DNA of 64,000 bases from Autumnicola lenta (lineage in GTDB: Bacteria > Bacteroidota > Bacteroidia > Flavobacteriales > Flavobacteriaceae), in assembly GCF_031846515.1 (NCBI RefSeq), contig NZ_JAVRHO010000009.1, forward strand, positions 1 to 64,000. The letters are read 5' to 3'. The position numbers and the translations under genes were made by a program. The notes under the pieces were generated by a model that worked only from the letters and a program-made list of their open reading frames with translations, did not search any database and was not told the DNA's origin. Shown piece by piece: positions 43,212-51,128 of the stretch; within the stretch, counting starts at the first letter, position 1; each line of letters opens with the position of its first letter.

Positions 43212-45743
43212 ATGGCTGAAGGAGAACAATTAATTCCTATCAACATTGAAGATGAAATGAAATCGGCATACATCGATTATTCGATGTCGGTCATTGTGTC
43301 ACGTGCTCTTCCGGATGTACGTGATGGTTTAAAGCCAGTACACCGAAGGGTTCTGTTTGGGATGTATGAACTGGGAGTTCTCTCCAACAGGGCATATAAA
43401 AAATCGGCGAGGATAGTTGGGGAAGTTCTAGGTAAATACCATCCACACGGTGATTCTTCCGTTTACGATACTATGGTAAGGATGGCCCAGGAATGGAGCA
43501 TGCGCTATATGCTTGTAGACGGCCAGGGTAACTTTGGGTCTGTAGATGGTGATAGTCCTGCAGCAATGAGATATACCGAAGCCAGGATGCGCAAGATAAG
43601 TGAGGATATGCTGGCAGATATCGATAAAGAAACAGTTGATACCCAGCTAAACTTTGATGATTCTCTTAATGAACCTGTAGTTTTACCTACAAGAATCCCA
43701 AACCTTCTGGTTAATGGGGCCAGTGGTATTGCTGTTGGTATGGCTACTAATATGGCCCCTCATAACCTTGCAGAGGTTATAGATGGTACCATTGCATATA
43801 TTGAGAATCACGATATAGAAATAGATGAGTTAATTGAGCATATCAAGGCTCCTGATTTTCCTACCGGTGGTATAATCTACGGTTATGATGGTGTAAGAGA
43901 AGCTTTTAAGACAGGTCGTGGCCGGGTAGTTGTACGGGCCAAATCTACTTTGGAAGAGGTAAATGGAAGGGAGAGCATTATTGTGACGGAAATTCCTTAC
44001 CAGGTCAATAAAGCAGATATGATTAAAAAAACTGCTGACCTTATTAACGATAAAAAAATTGAAGGTATAAGCCTGATCAGGGATGAATCTGACAGAAACG
44101 GAATGCGTATTGTTTACCAACTTAAGAGGGACGCTATTCCAAATATTGTCCTTAATACATTGTTTAAGCATACTGCGCTGCAGTCTTCTTTTAGTGTAAA
44201 TAATATTGCACTTGTAAATGGACGTCCTGAAATGCTGAACCTAAAGGACATTATATACCACTTTGTGGAACACCGTCACGTAGTTGTGGTCCGACGAACA
44301 GAGTATGAACTTAAGAAAGCAGAAGACAGAGCACATATACTCGAAGGTTTAATTATTGCTTCAGACAATATAGATGAAGTAATTGCTCTTATAAGATCTT
44401 CGGGTAATGCTGAAGAAGCAAGGGAGAAATTAATGACACGTTTTGAATTAACTGAAATTCAGGCACGTGCTATTGTAGAAATGCGTTTGAGACAACTTAC
44501 AGGTCTTGAACAGGATAAGCTTCGTGCAGAGTATGATGAAATATTAAAGACGATTGAAGATCTTAAGGACATTCTTGCAAGAAAGGAAAGAAGAATGCAG
44601 GTAATCAAAGATGAGCTTCTTGAAGTAAAAGAGAAGTATGGTGATGAGCGTCGTTCAACAATAGAATATGCAGGAGGTGATCTAAGTATTGAGGATATGA
44701 TACCTGATGAACAGGTAGTGATTACTATTTCTCATGCAGGATACATAAAGAGGACATCCCTTACAGAGTATAAAACCCAAAACAGAGGAGGAGTAGGGCA
44801 AAAAGGTTCTACCACCCGAAATGAAGATTTTCTGGAGTACCTTTTTTCCGGAACAAATCATCAATACATGCTTTTCTTTACTCAAAAAGGGAAATGCTTC
44901 TGGATGAGGGTTTACGAAATTCCTGAAGGAAGTAAAGCTTCTAAGGGAAGGGCCATTCAAAATCTTATCAATATTGAACCAGATGATAAAGTAAAAGCCT
45001 TTATATGTACACAGGATCTTAAAGATGAGGATTATGTGAACAAGCATTACGTCATTATGGCTACCAAGAAAGGGCAGGTGAAAAAAACTTCCCTGGAGCA
45101 ATACTCACGGCCGCGTGTTAATGGTATAAATGCCATTTCTATTAAAGAGGATGACGAACTTCTGGAAGCAAGGTTAACTAATGGTGAAAGCCAGGTAATG
45201 CTCGCTGTAAGAAGTGGTAAAGCCATCCGTTTTGAAGAAGGAAAAACTCGTCCAATGGGAAGAAATGCTTCCGGAGTTAGAGGTATTACATTGGCTGATG
45301 AGCAAGATGAAGTAGTGGGAATGATTTCTGTTAACGATATGGAATCCAATATTCTGGTAGTTTCAGAAAATGGTTATGGAAAACGCTCCAGTCTTGAGGA
45401 TTACCGGATCACGAACAGGGGAGGAAAAGGTGTTAAAACTATTTCTGTAACTGAAAAAACAGGAGGTCTGGTTGCTATTAAAAATGTATCAGACGAGGAT
45501 GATCTAATGATTATTAACAAATCTGGTATTGCAATAAGGTTGGGTGTGGCAGATCTTAGAGTTATGGGACGTGCTACCCAGGGAGTCCGGCTTATAAATC
45601 TGAAAGGTAAAGATTCTATTGCAGCGGTAGCTAAAGTTCTTCATGATGAGGATGATTTAGATGCGATGGCAGATGCTGAAACGCCTGAACCTACTAATCC
45701 AGAAAGCAATGGCACAACTATTGCTGACGATAGTGAAGAATAA
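43212..45743 (+). CDS. gyrA: DNA gyrase subunit A
   Basis: 843 residues. The catalytic tyrosine is Tyr121 in AMRYTEARM. The quinolone loop reads HPHGDSSVYD (77-86), with the sensitive-type Ser82 and Asp86 (E. coli Ser83 and Asp87). The C-terminal wrapping domain has a GyrA-box-like TQNRGGVGQKG and a later ITNRGGKGVKT, separating it from ParC at 21711. It ends with an acidic tail. GyrB is not in the window. The next gene begins 24 bases later and may be cotranscribed. Confidence 0.97.
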   Translation: MAEGEQLIPINIEDEMKSAYIDYSMSVIVSRALPDVRDGLKPVHRRVLFGMYELGVLSNRAYKKSARIVGEVLGKYHPHGDSSVYDTMVRMAQEWSMRYMLVDGQGNFGSVDGDSPAAMRYTEARMRKISEDMLADIDKETVDTQLNFDDSLNEPVVLPTRIPNLLVNGASGIAVGMATNMAPHNLAEVIDGTIAYIENHDIEIDELIEHIKAPDFPTGGIIYGYDGVREAFKTGRGRVVVRAKSTLEEVNGRESIIVTEIPYQVNKADMIKKTADLINDKKIEGISLIRDESDRNGMRIVYQLKRDAIPNIVLNTLFKHTALQSSFSVNNIALVNGRPEMLNLKDIIYHFVEHRHVVVVRRTEYELKKAEDRAHILEGLIIASDNIDEVIALIRSSGNAEEAREKLMTRFELTEIQARAIVEMRLRQLTGLEQDKLRAEYDEILKTIEDLKDILARKERRMQVIKDELLEVKEKYGDERRSTIEYAGGDLSIEDMIPDEQVVITISHAGYIKRTSLTEYKTQNRGGVGQKGSTTRNEDFLEYLFSGTNHQYMLFFTQKGKCFWMRVYEIPEGSKASKGRAIQNLINIEPDDKVKAFICTQDLKDEDYVNKHYVIMATKKGQVKKTSLEQYSRPRVNGINAISIKEDDELLEARLTNGESQVMLAVRSGKAIRFEEGKTRPMGRNASGVRGITLADEQDEVVGMISVNDMESNILVVSENGYGKRSSLEDYRITNRGGKGVKTISVTEKTGGLVAIKNVSDEDDLMIINKSGIAIRLGVADLRVMGRATQGVRLINLKGKDSIAAVAKVLHDEDDLDAMADAETPEPTNPESNGTTIADDSEE

Positions 45744-45767
45744 ATAAAAATCATTAAACCAAAAACA

Positions 45768-47021
45768 ATGAAGACTAATATCTTGACTTTAGGTTTGTCA
45801 ATTTTATCTCTGACAGCCTTCGCACAAAAAAGTGAAATAAGAGACGCGGGAGATGCTGTCGAAGATGGCAATTATTCCCAGGCACAACAAGCGATAAGCC
45901 AGGCAGAACCTATGCTTTCTGAGGCTAACGATAAATGGACAGAAAGATTTTATCTATATAAAGGTCAGGCTTATCTAGGTTCCGGAGAAAATGTTTCTCT
46001 TGAAGATTTAAATACTGCAGCACAGGCTTTTCAAAAAGCGGCAGATATGGGAGTTGAAGAGGCTCAGGACGGTTTAGTTGCTGTGAGGAATAGCCTTGTT
46101 CAGGGAGCTATTAATGATCAGAACTCTCAGGAATTTACCAAAGCTGCTGAAAAATTACACACCAGTTACCAATTAAGTGGAAAAAGAGATACTATTCATT
46201 TATATTATGCTGCAAATAATGCAGTACAGGCAGGCGATTATGACATGGGCTTAGAATATCTGAACATTTTAAAAGAAGAAGGATATGACGGTTCAGGAGT
46301 AGAATATATTGCTGTTAATACTGAGACAGGTGAAGAAGAAATGATGGCCAGTAAGGAACAGATGGATCTTATGATAAAAACAGGAAATTATTCAGATCCG
46401 TCAGAGAGACAGATTCCTTCTAAAAAAGGTGATATTGCCAGCCTTATCGCCAGGATCTATATCAGTGAGGAGAAATACGATGAAGCAATTGCAGCAATGG
46501 AAGATGCAAAACGTGAAAATCCTAATGACATTGAACTAATGCAGGCAGAGGCTAACATGTATTATAACATGGGTAATAAAGAGAAGTATAACGAAATAAT
46601 GGAAGAAGTTATTGAGTTAGCTCCGGATAATGCTTCTTTATATTATAACCTTGGCGTAAACAGTGCTGATCTTGGCAATCAGGAAAAAGCGATGAGCTAT
46701 TATGAGAAGGCTATCGAATTGGATCCTGATATGACAGAGGCTAAATTAAATATGGTTGCCCTTATATTAAGCAAAGAGAGAGAAATCATTGAAGAAATGA
46801 ACAATCTAGGGATGGGCCAGGACGATAATAAACGATATGAAGAGTTACAGGAAGAACGTAACGATGTTTATAAAGAGGCCGTTCCATATCTTGAAGCTAT
46901 TATTGTGAAGGATGCTTCTAATGTTGAAGCTATTAGAACAGCCAAAAACATCTATACTCAATTAGGGAATGAGGAAAAAGTTGAAGAAATGGATACTCTT
47001 CTTGAAAACTTAAGCCAATAA
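45768..47021 (+). CDS. Exported tetratricopeptide-repeat protein, 417 residues
   Basis: Signal peptide MKTNILTLGLSILSLTAFAQ with likely cleavage after Gln/Lys at about 20. The body carries several 34-residue TPR units; the clearest, IELMQAEANMYYNMGNKEKY and ASLYYNLGVNSADLGNQEKA, are near residues 262-325. TPR proteins scaffold complexes; no partner is named. It follows gyrA by 24 bases in the same direction, an arrangement I have seen often in flavobacteria. Its stop codon is 10 bases from the left end of the inserted IS element, and its presumed terminator now lies on the other side (48418). Confidence 0.88.
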   Translation: MKTNILTLGLSILSLTAFAQKSEIRDAGDAVEDGNYSQAQQAISQAEPMLSEANDKWTERFYLYKGQAYLGSGENVSLEDLNTAAQAFQKAADMGVEEAQDGLVAVRNSLVQGAINDQNSQEFTKAAEKLHTSYQLSGKRDTIHLYYAANNAVQAGDYDMGLEYLNILKEEGYDGSGVEYIAVNTETGEEEMMASKEQMDLMIKTGNYSDPSERQIPSKKGDIASLIARIYISEEKYDEAIAAMEDAKRENPNDIELMQAEANMYYNMGNKEKYNEIMEEVIELAPDNASLYYNLGVNSADLGNQEKAMSYYEKAIELDPDMTEAKLNMVALILSKEREIIEEMNNLGMGQDDNKRYEELQEERNDVYKEAVPYLEAIIVKDASNVEAIRTAKNIYTQLGNEEKVEEMDTLLENLSQ

Positions 47022-47082
47022 GATATTTCCTTGTCTAGTCCTGAATAACCGATACGGATTTTTAAAGGATTAAATTTATTAA

Positions 47083-47939
47083 TTAAAGCTGAACATTGGT
47101 TTCCTTGTTCAGCTTTTTCGATTTATACTGTTTTCTTTTCAATTCACTTTGCTTGTGCATTTTATTTGGTGAGGTCTTAACGAGTTGTACAGATTGATAG
47201 CATCTCTGACCTTCAACTTTTTTTGTTGCCAGTTCTGTAGTATAAGCAGCTATTTGAAATTCTTGTTTCAATATCCCGTTTACCCGCTCAGCAATAGCGT
47301 TTTCATATGGGTCTTATTTTTCTGTCATACTTGTGCTTATAGCATGATCATTTAAGATTCCCTGATATTCATTTGAATAATACTGTAAGCCTCTGTCCGA
47401 ATGGTGTACCAAAGGTTGAACCTTGTAGCTTCTTTTTTAAGGCCATTTCGAGTGCCCGTACTGAACCATTTACTCCTAAATTGCTGGAGACATCATGCCC
47501 TGTTATTTTCTTGGAGTAGGCATCGGTGATCAGCGAGATAGAATGGATTTTTCCTGTCGCCTATATAAGTTAGATCACTTACCCACACTTGTTCCGGCCG
47601 CTCGAATTTAATTTGATTTACCATGTTTTTATGCTTTCTGGATCTATGATGTGAGTCAGTTGTTGTATGGTACCTCTTTTTAGGAATAATAAGCATCTTG
47701 TTTGCCTTTAGTATTCGAAATAATTTATCTCTTCCCACATTGATTTTGCTGAGTTCAGCCCTGAGCTTAGGGTATAGTTTTCTCATGCCCGGCCTGGGCA
47801 TCAGAATCCTTTTAGAGCGCGCTAGAACGATAACCTGGTTGGCTATTAGCTGTCTATCTTTTTTAAATTTTATAGATCTGTGATATACCTGTCTATTTAC
47901 CCCGACTAATTCACAAGAAGAGATTATCGTCTCTTTTTA
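47083..47939 (-). pseudogene. IS3 OrfB transposase (DDE integrase) remnant
   Basis: Read on the minus strand in three pieces: ELVGVNRQVYHRSIKFKKDR to VWVSDLTYIGDRKNPFYL, then after a frameshift near 47534 SLITDAYSKKITGHDVSSN, then after a second shift near 47430 VHHSDRGLQYYSNEYQGIL to SMTEK followed by TAA (about 47316-47318) and on through PYENAIAERVNGILKQEF. The three catalytic residues of the DDE site are still readable (Asp in WVSDLTY, Asp in HHSDRG, Glu in NAIAERVNG). Two frameshifts and one nonsense codon destroy it. Confidence 0.85.
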
Positions 47940-48356
47940 GGTTTCTTTGAAACATTTGACAACTCGGGTACGTAATTTTTTCTGATTTGGATATCATATT
48001 CCTTTTCGGCCATATCCACAGGCATATCGAAGATGATTACTTTCTTTTCAGCGCGCTCGGCAAGGTGCTCAGCTCTAGCCTTCTGCTTTTCTAGCAGCTT
48101 AACTTTTGCTTCCAGTTTAAGAATTTCCTGTTCAGGTGTTCTTGTCACGGTAATTTTTGATTGGTTTTTCCAATCAAAGTTACCATATTTCCTGAGCCAC
48201 TCCCTCACTGTAGATTTAGCCTGTATCATAGTTATGACAGGCTTCAGTTCTTCCAAGCTCTCCAAATCTAATTTCCTGAACAACTTGAAGTTTAAAAGAA
48301 AGTAAATAATCTTTCTGGGTACATTTTGAATACCTTCTGTTTTCTGAAGTTTTCAT
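47924..48356 (-). pseudogene. IS3 OrfA (helix-turn-helix) remnant
   Basis: The start MKTSENRRYSKCTQKDYLLS at 48356 runs to a TAA after EACHNYDTG. The remaining part is in another frame: AKSTVREWLRKYGNFDWKNQ, then a leucine-zipper-like LKLEAKVKLLEKQKARAEHL, ending KKPKKRR at 47924. So there is one frameshift near 48235. In intact IS3 elements OrfA joins OrfB through a -1 frameshift; here OrfB lies in the -1 frame but the slippery site is poor (CCTAAAAAGAG). Confidence 0.8.
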
Positions 48357-48417
48357 TACACTACGATTTTAGTGTATCGCTATTTCAGGACGGGACATAA
48401 TGATATTCTAGAAGAAG

Positions 48418-48447
48418 CTGTTTTATCTGAAACAGGTTTTTTTTTTA
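48418..48447 (+). terminator. Plus-strand terminator, probably of the TPR gene
   Basis: CTGTTT (48418-48423) and AAACAG (48430-48435) with a following run of ten or more T. The only plus-strand gene upstream is the TPR gene, 1.4 kb away across the IS. Without the IS it would lie about 50 bases after that stop codon. Confidence 0.6.
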
Positions 48448-48461
48448 AATATTTTCCTTTT

Positions 48462-49349
48462 TTAGGAAACAGTATATTTTAATTCGTTTCTATATGCCGA
48501 AGGGGATTTACCAGTGAATTTTTTAAACTGTTTATTGAAATGACTAAAGTTGTTGAAACCACATTCAAAACATACATCTGTAATACTTATTTGCTTTTCA
48601 TGTAAAAGTTTGGCCGCATGTGCCAAGCGGTATTCATTTGCAAACTGAGTAAAAGTTTTTCCAGTAATTTTCTTAAAGTACCTGCAGAAGCCCGGAACAG
48701 TCATGCTTACCTTTTCTGCAATTTCATTAAGACTTATAGAGCGCTTATATTCTTCCTTCACAAAATTGAAAACAATATTTATCCGGTTATTATCCTGTAG
48801 TTCTGTTTCTAAAATGAAGCCATGAGCATTAAGGATCGTATAATTTCTTGCTTCCTCCAACAATTTGAATACCTCCAGGAGTCCCATAAGTCGGTCGAAG
48901 GCATTTAGATCTTTGAGTGATTCAATTTTTTTTCCGATCCCCCTTTTATTTTCACCGTGAAAAATGATACCCTTTTGTGAATGTTCCAATAGTGTTTTAA
49001 TCCCTTTCATTTCTGGAATATTGAAGAAAACTTCTCCCAGAAAATCTGGCTTTATCTGGATTACAGTTTCTGCTTCGTGTGCTGTAAGGCTGTCGGTGAA
49101 CCCACAGTGTGGAAGATTAGACCCTATAAGCAGGAGGTCTCCATTTCTGTAATAAGAAATATGACTTCCAATTTGCCTTTTTCCCGTTCCTCCGTTGACG
49201 TAGACCAATTCAATTTCGGGATGATAGTGCCAAAAACTATTGTTTTTGTTTTGATGGTCTTTATTATAGGTTCTATAAGAAATGGAACTACCAAAGGCAG
49301 GTTCTATTTTCTCGTACACCGGTTTAAATAATTTTGACATAAAAGCCAT
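48462..49349 (-). CDS. AraC-family transcriptional regulator
   Basis: 295 residues: an N-terminal cupin-like sensing domain (HYHPEIELVYVNGGTGKRQI, about 41-60; GSNLPHCGF) and a C-terminal double helix-turn-helix (SLNEIAEKVSMTVPGFCRYF, ITDVCFECGFNNFSHFNKQF, about 205-290). Cupin-AraC proteins usually sense sugars or related small molecules. It stands between the dead IS and the arabinan locus, divergent from the secreted protein gene at 49570, so it may regulate that gene or the locus. Confidence 0.92.
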   Translation of the reverse strand: MAFMSKLFKPVYEKIEPAFGSSISYRTYNKDHQNKNNSFWHYHPEIELVYVNGGTGKRQIGSHISYYRNGDLLLIGSNLPHCGFTDSLTAHEAETVIQIKPDFLGEVFFNIPEMKGIKTLLEHSQKGIIFHGENKRGIGKKIESLKDLNAFDRLMGLLEVFKLLEEARNYTILNAHGFILETELQDNNRINIVFNFVKEEYKRSISLNEIAEKVSMTVPGFCRYFKKITGKTFTQFANEYRLAHAAKLLHEKQISITDVCFECGFNNFSHFNKQFKKFTGKSPSAYRNELKYTVS

Positions 49350-49569
49350 TTTTTATGAATATAATGTAATTCAATTTGAATGTAATGCTCTCTACTAAAT
49401 TAGTGATAAAATATGGTATTTGAACATATGATGAATATTAAATAATTATTAACGATAAAATAGAACATATTTTGGCCTATCTACAACAATTATGGAGCTA
49501 TAATTCGCAGTACATTTGAATATGTTATTTTCAATGAATTAACATTATTAACCTTTAAAATTATGAATT

Positions 49570-50151
49570 ATGAAAAATGTAATTAGATTATCAGTAGTAA
49601 CTCTTTTATTGTGTGTGAGTTTACAAGTTTCCGCAGCTGAAGGCTTAGCTGTGAAGGTAGATGAGAAATCTATAGTTGTGGAAGTGGGAAATTCAGTTAA
49701 AGGAGCAACCCTTACCCTACAGGACAGGGACGGAGTCATTCTTTTTAAGGATGGATTGATGGATGGAAGGTCTTATATAAAGGCTTTAAACCTGGAAGAG
49801 GTGCCGGAAGGAATTTACTTCCTTCATTTTGAAGATGAGTTTCATATTTTCTCTAAAAAAATCACCAAATCCAAAGAATGCCTGACAATTGAAAAAAAGA
49901 ATTTAGATGTTATTTTCAAACCAGCATTTAAGGTAGATAGCAGAATGGTAAGGTTTTCTTTACCTAATCCTGAAGAAAATCTTACAGAAGTAATAATACA
50001 TGATTCTTCCGGCGAGCCCATGTTGTCGATGAGTTATAAGGATTCTATTATTGCTAAAACATTTGATTTTTCTAAAGTTCCTGCTGGAAAGTATAGGATT
50101 ACCATCAAAACAAAAACTAATACTTTTAGTAAAGTAATGAGTTTAGGCTAA
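49570..50151 (+). CDS. Secreted protein with two similar beta-sandwich-like halves, 193 residues
   Basis: Signal peptide MKNVIRLSVVTLLLCVSLQV ending near SAAEG. The mature protein looks like a tandem duplication: residues about 30-97 end in VPEGIYFLHFEDEFHIFSKK, and residues about 120-190 end in VPAGKYRITIKTKTNTFSKV. The VPxGxYxxxx...FSKxx pattern is the one seen in type IX secretion C-terminal sorting domains, but here there is no passenger, so it may be a small free-standing domain pair. TACATTTG, a -7-like box, is at 49511-49518. A terminator follows at 50175. Function unknown. Confidence 0.8.
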   Translation: MKNVIRLSVVTLLLCVSLQVSAAEGLAVKVDEKSIVVEVGNSVKGATLTLQDRDGVILFKDGLMDGRSYIKALNLEEVPEGIYFLHFEDEFHIFSKKITKSKECLTIEKKNLDVIFKPAFKVDSRMVRFSLPNPEENLTEVIIHDSSGEPMLSMSYKDSIIAKTFDFSKVPAGKYRITIKTKTNTFSKVMSLG

Positions 50152-50174
50152 TTCAATTATCAATTTGTATTTAG

Positions 50175-50204
50175 TAACCCGCTGAGAAGCGGGTTATTTT
50201 TTTT
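50175..50204. terminator. Rho-independent terminator
   Basis: TAACCCGCT, loop GAGA, AGCGGGTTA, then eight or more T, after the duplicated-domain protein gene. Confidence 0.88.
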
Positions 50205-50218
50205 AAAGGTTTGACATA

Positions 50219-50908
50219 TTAAAGTTTAAAAGAAAATCCATCAGCGGCCTTTCGTTTATATTTTTGTTCGTCGAACATATATAAAAAAGATCCTTTTTTA
50301 GAAGATTCCATGTCCTTCTCATCTGTTTTATGAAGAATGTCCAGAGCATTAATCTTATTAATAAAATTCCTTTTGTCCAGTTTTTCGCCTAAAATTGCTT
50401 CATACATTTTTTGAAGCTGGCGCATTGTAAATTTTTGCGGAAGAAGTTCAAAACCAATGGGCATTGTAGAAGTGCGGTATCTTAATCTACTAATTGCCCT
50501 TTGAACCATTCGACGGTGGTCAAATATAAGTTCTGGTGCTTCAGAAATATTGAACCATTGCGCCGAGTATTGTTGAGTTAATTCTTCATTGTGCTCTTCG
50601 ATATTAATCAAAGCATAATAAGCGACAGATACTGTTCTTTCTACAGGATCACGATCTACTTTACTGAAACTGTATAACTGTTCCATATAGACATTGTTAA
50701 TTCCCGTCAAATGATGTAAAATTCTATTGGCAGCCTGATCCAGGTCTTCACTTCTTTTTAAGAAACCGCCCATTAGAGACCACCTTCCTTTTTGCGGTTC
50801 AAAATCCCGTTTAATAAGAAGGATTTTTAATTCTTCTTTATCAAAACCGAATATTATACAATCTACTGCGAGTAAGGCTTTGTCTTCAGAGTTGTATCTA
50901 TGGATCAT
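50219..50908 (-). CDS. Nudix-type transcriptional regulator (NrtR/AraR-like)
   Basis: 229 residues. The N-terminal half is a Nudix fold (ILLIKRDFEPQKGRWSLMGG, about 29-48) whose catalytic box is degenerate: after GGFLKRSEDLDQAANRIL it lacks the REUxEE glutamates, so it is unlikely to hydrolyse anything. The C-terminal half is a winged helix (FTMRQLQKMYEAILGEKLDK, NFINKINALDIL, about 155-200). This layout is that of NrtR-family regulators, which in Bacteroides includes the arabinose-responsive AraR. Divergent from the susC gene of an arabinan locus, it is the best candidate to control it. Confidence 0.85.
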   Translation of the reverse strand: MIHRYNSEDKALLAVDCIIFGFDKEELKILLIKRDFEPQKGRWSLMGGFLKRSEDLDQAANRILHHLTGINNVYMEQLYSFSKVDRDPVERTVSVAYYALINIEEHNEELTQQYSAQWFNISEAPELIFDHRRMVQRAISRLRYRTSTMPIGFELLPQKFTMRQLQKMYEAILGEKLDKRNFINKINALDILHKTDEKDMESSKKGSFLYMFDEQKYKRKAADGFSFKL

Positions 50909-51055
50909 TTTGATGAGTTATTTACTGGAAAAAGACAAAGATTGCTATTTAATTCTTAATGTAAAAATAATGGAAGAAATTATTGAAGAATCTAAATCTT
51001 CATTGCGAATGTGATAATTGAAGAATTACAGAAGTTAAAAAAATGTAAATTTTAA

Positions 51056-51088
51056 TTTGTTTTTTTGGATTAAGTTTAATTATATTTG
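51056..51088 (+). promoter_or_regulatory. Promoter of the arabinan uptake operon
   Basis: TTTG (51056-51059), 21 bases, then TATATTTG (51081-51088), a good match to the Bacteroidota -33/-7 consensus, 40 bases before the susC ATG. ATGTAAA-type words at 50962, 51043 and 51092 flank it and could be regulator sites, but I cannot show this. Confidence 0.65.
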
Positions 51089-51128
51089 GAAATGTAAATT
51101 CCACACTTATTAATTCAACTTTTAAACT

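Larger units (their letters stand above)
47032..48397 (-). mobile_element. IS3-family insertion sequence, degenerate
   Basis: Bounded by imperfect terminal inverted repeats: TGTCTAGTCCTGAATAACCG plus ATAC at 47032, and TGTCCCGTCCTGAAATAGCG plus ATAC on the other strand, ending at 48397. Total 1366 bp, normal for IS3. No target-site duplication could be found. Both open reading frames on the minus strand carry frameshifts or stops, so it cannot move by itself. Confidence 0.85.

Noticed and set aside
47924..47945. Programmed frameshift between IS3 OrfA and OrfB
   Set aside because: The frames are in -1 relation, but the site CCTAAAAAGAG lacks the usual A-AAA-AAG slippery heptamer, and both genes are broken anyway.
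47028..48401. Target-site duplication of the IS3 element
   Set aside because: The bases flanking the two inverted repeats do not match over 3-4 bases.
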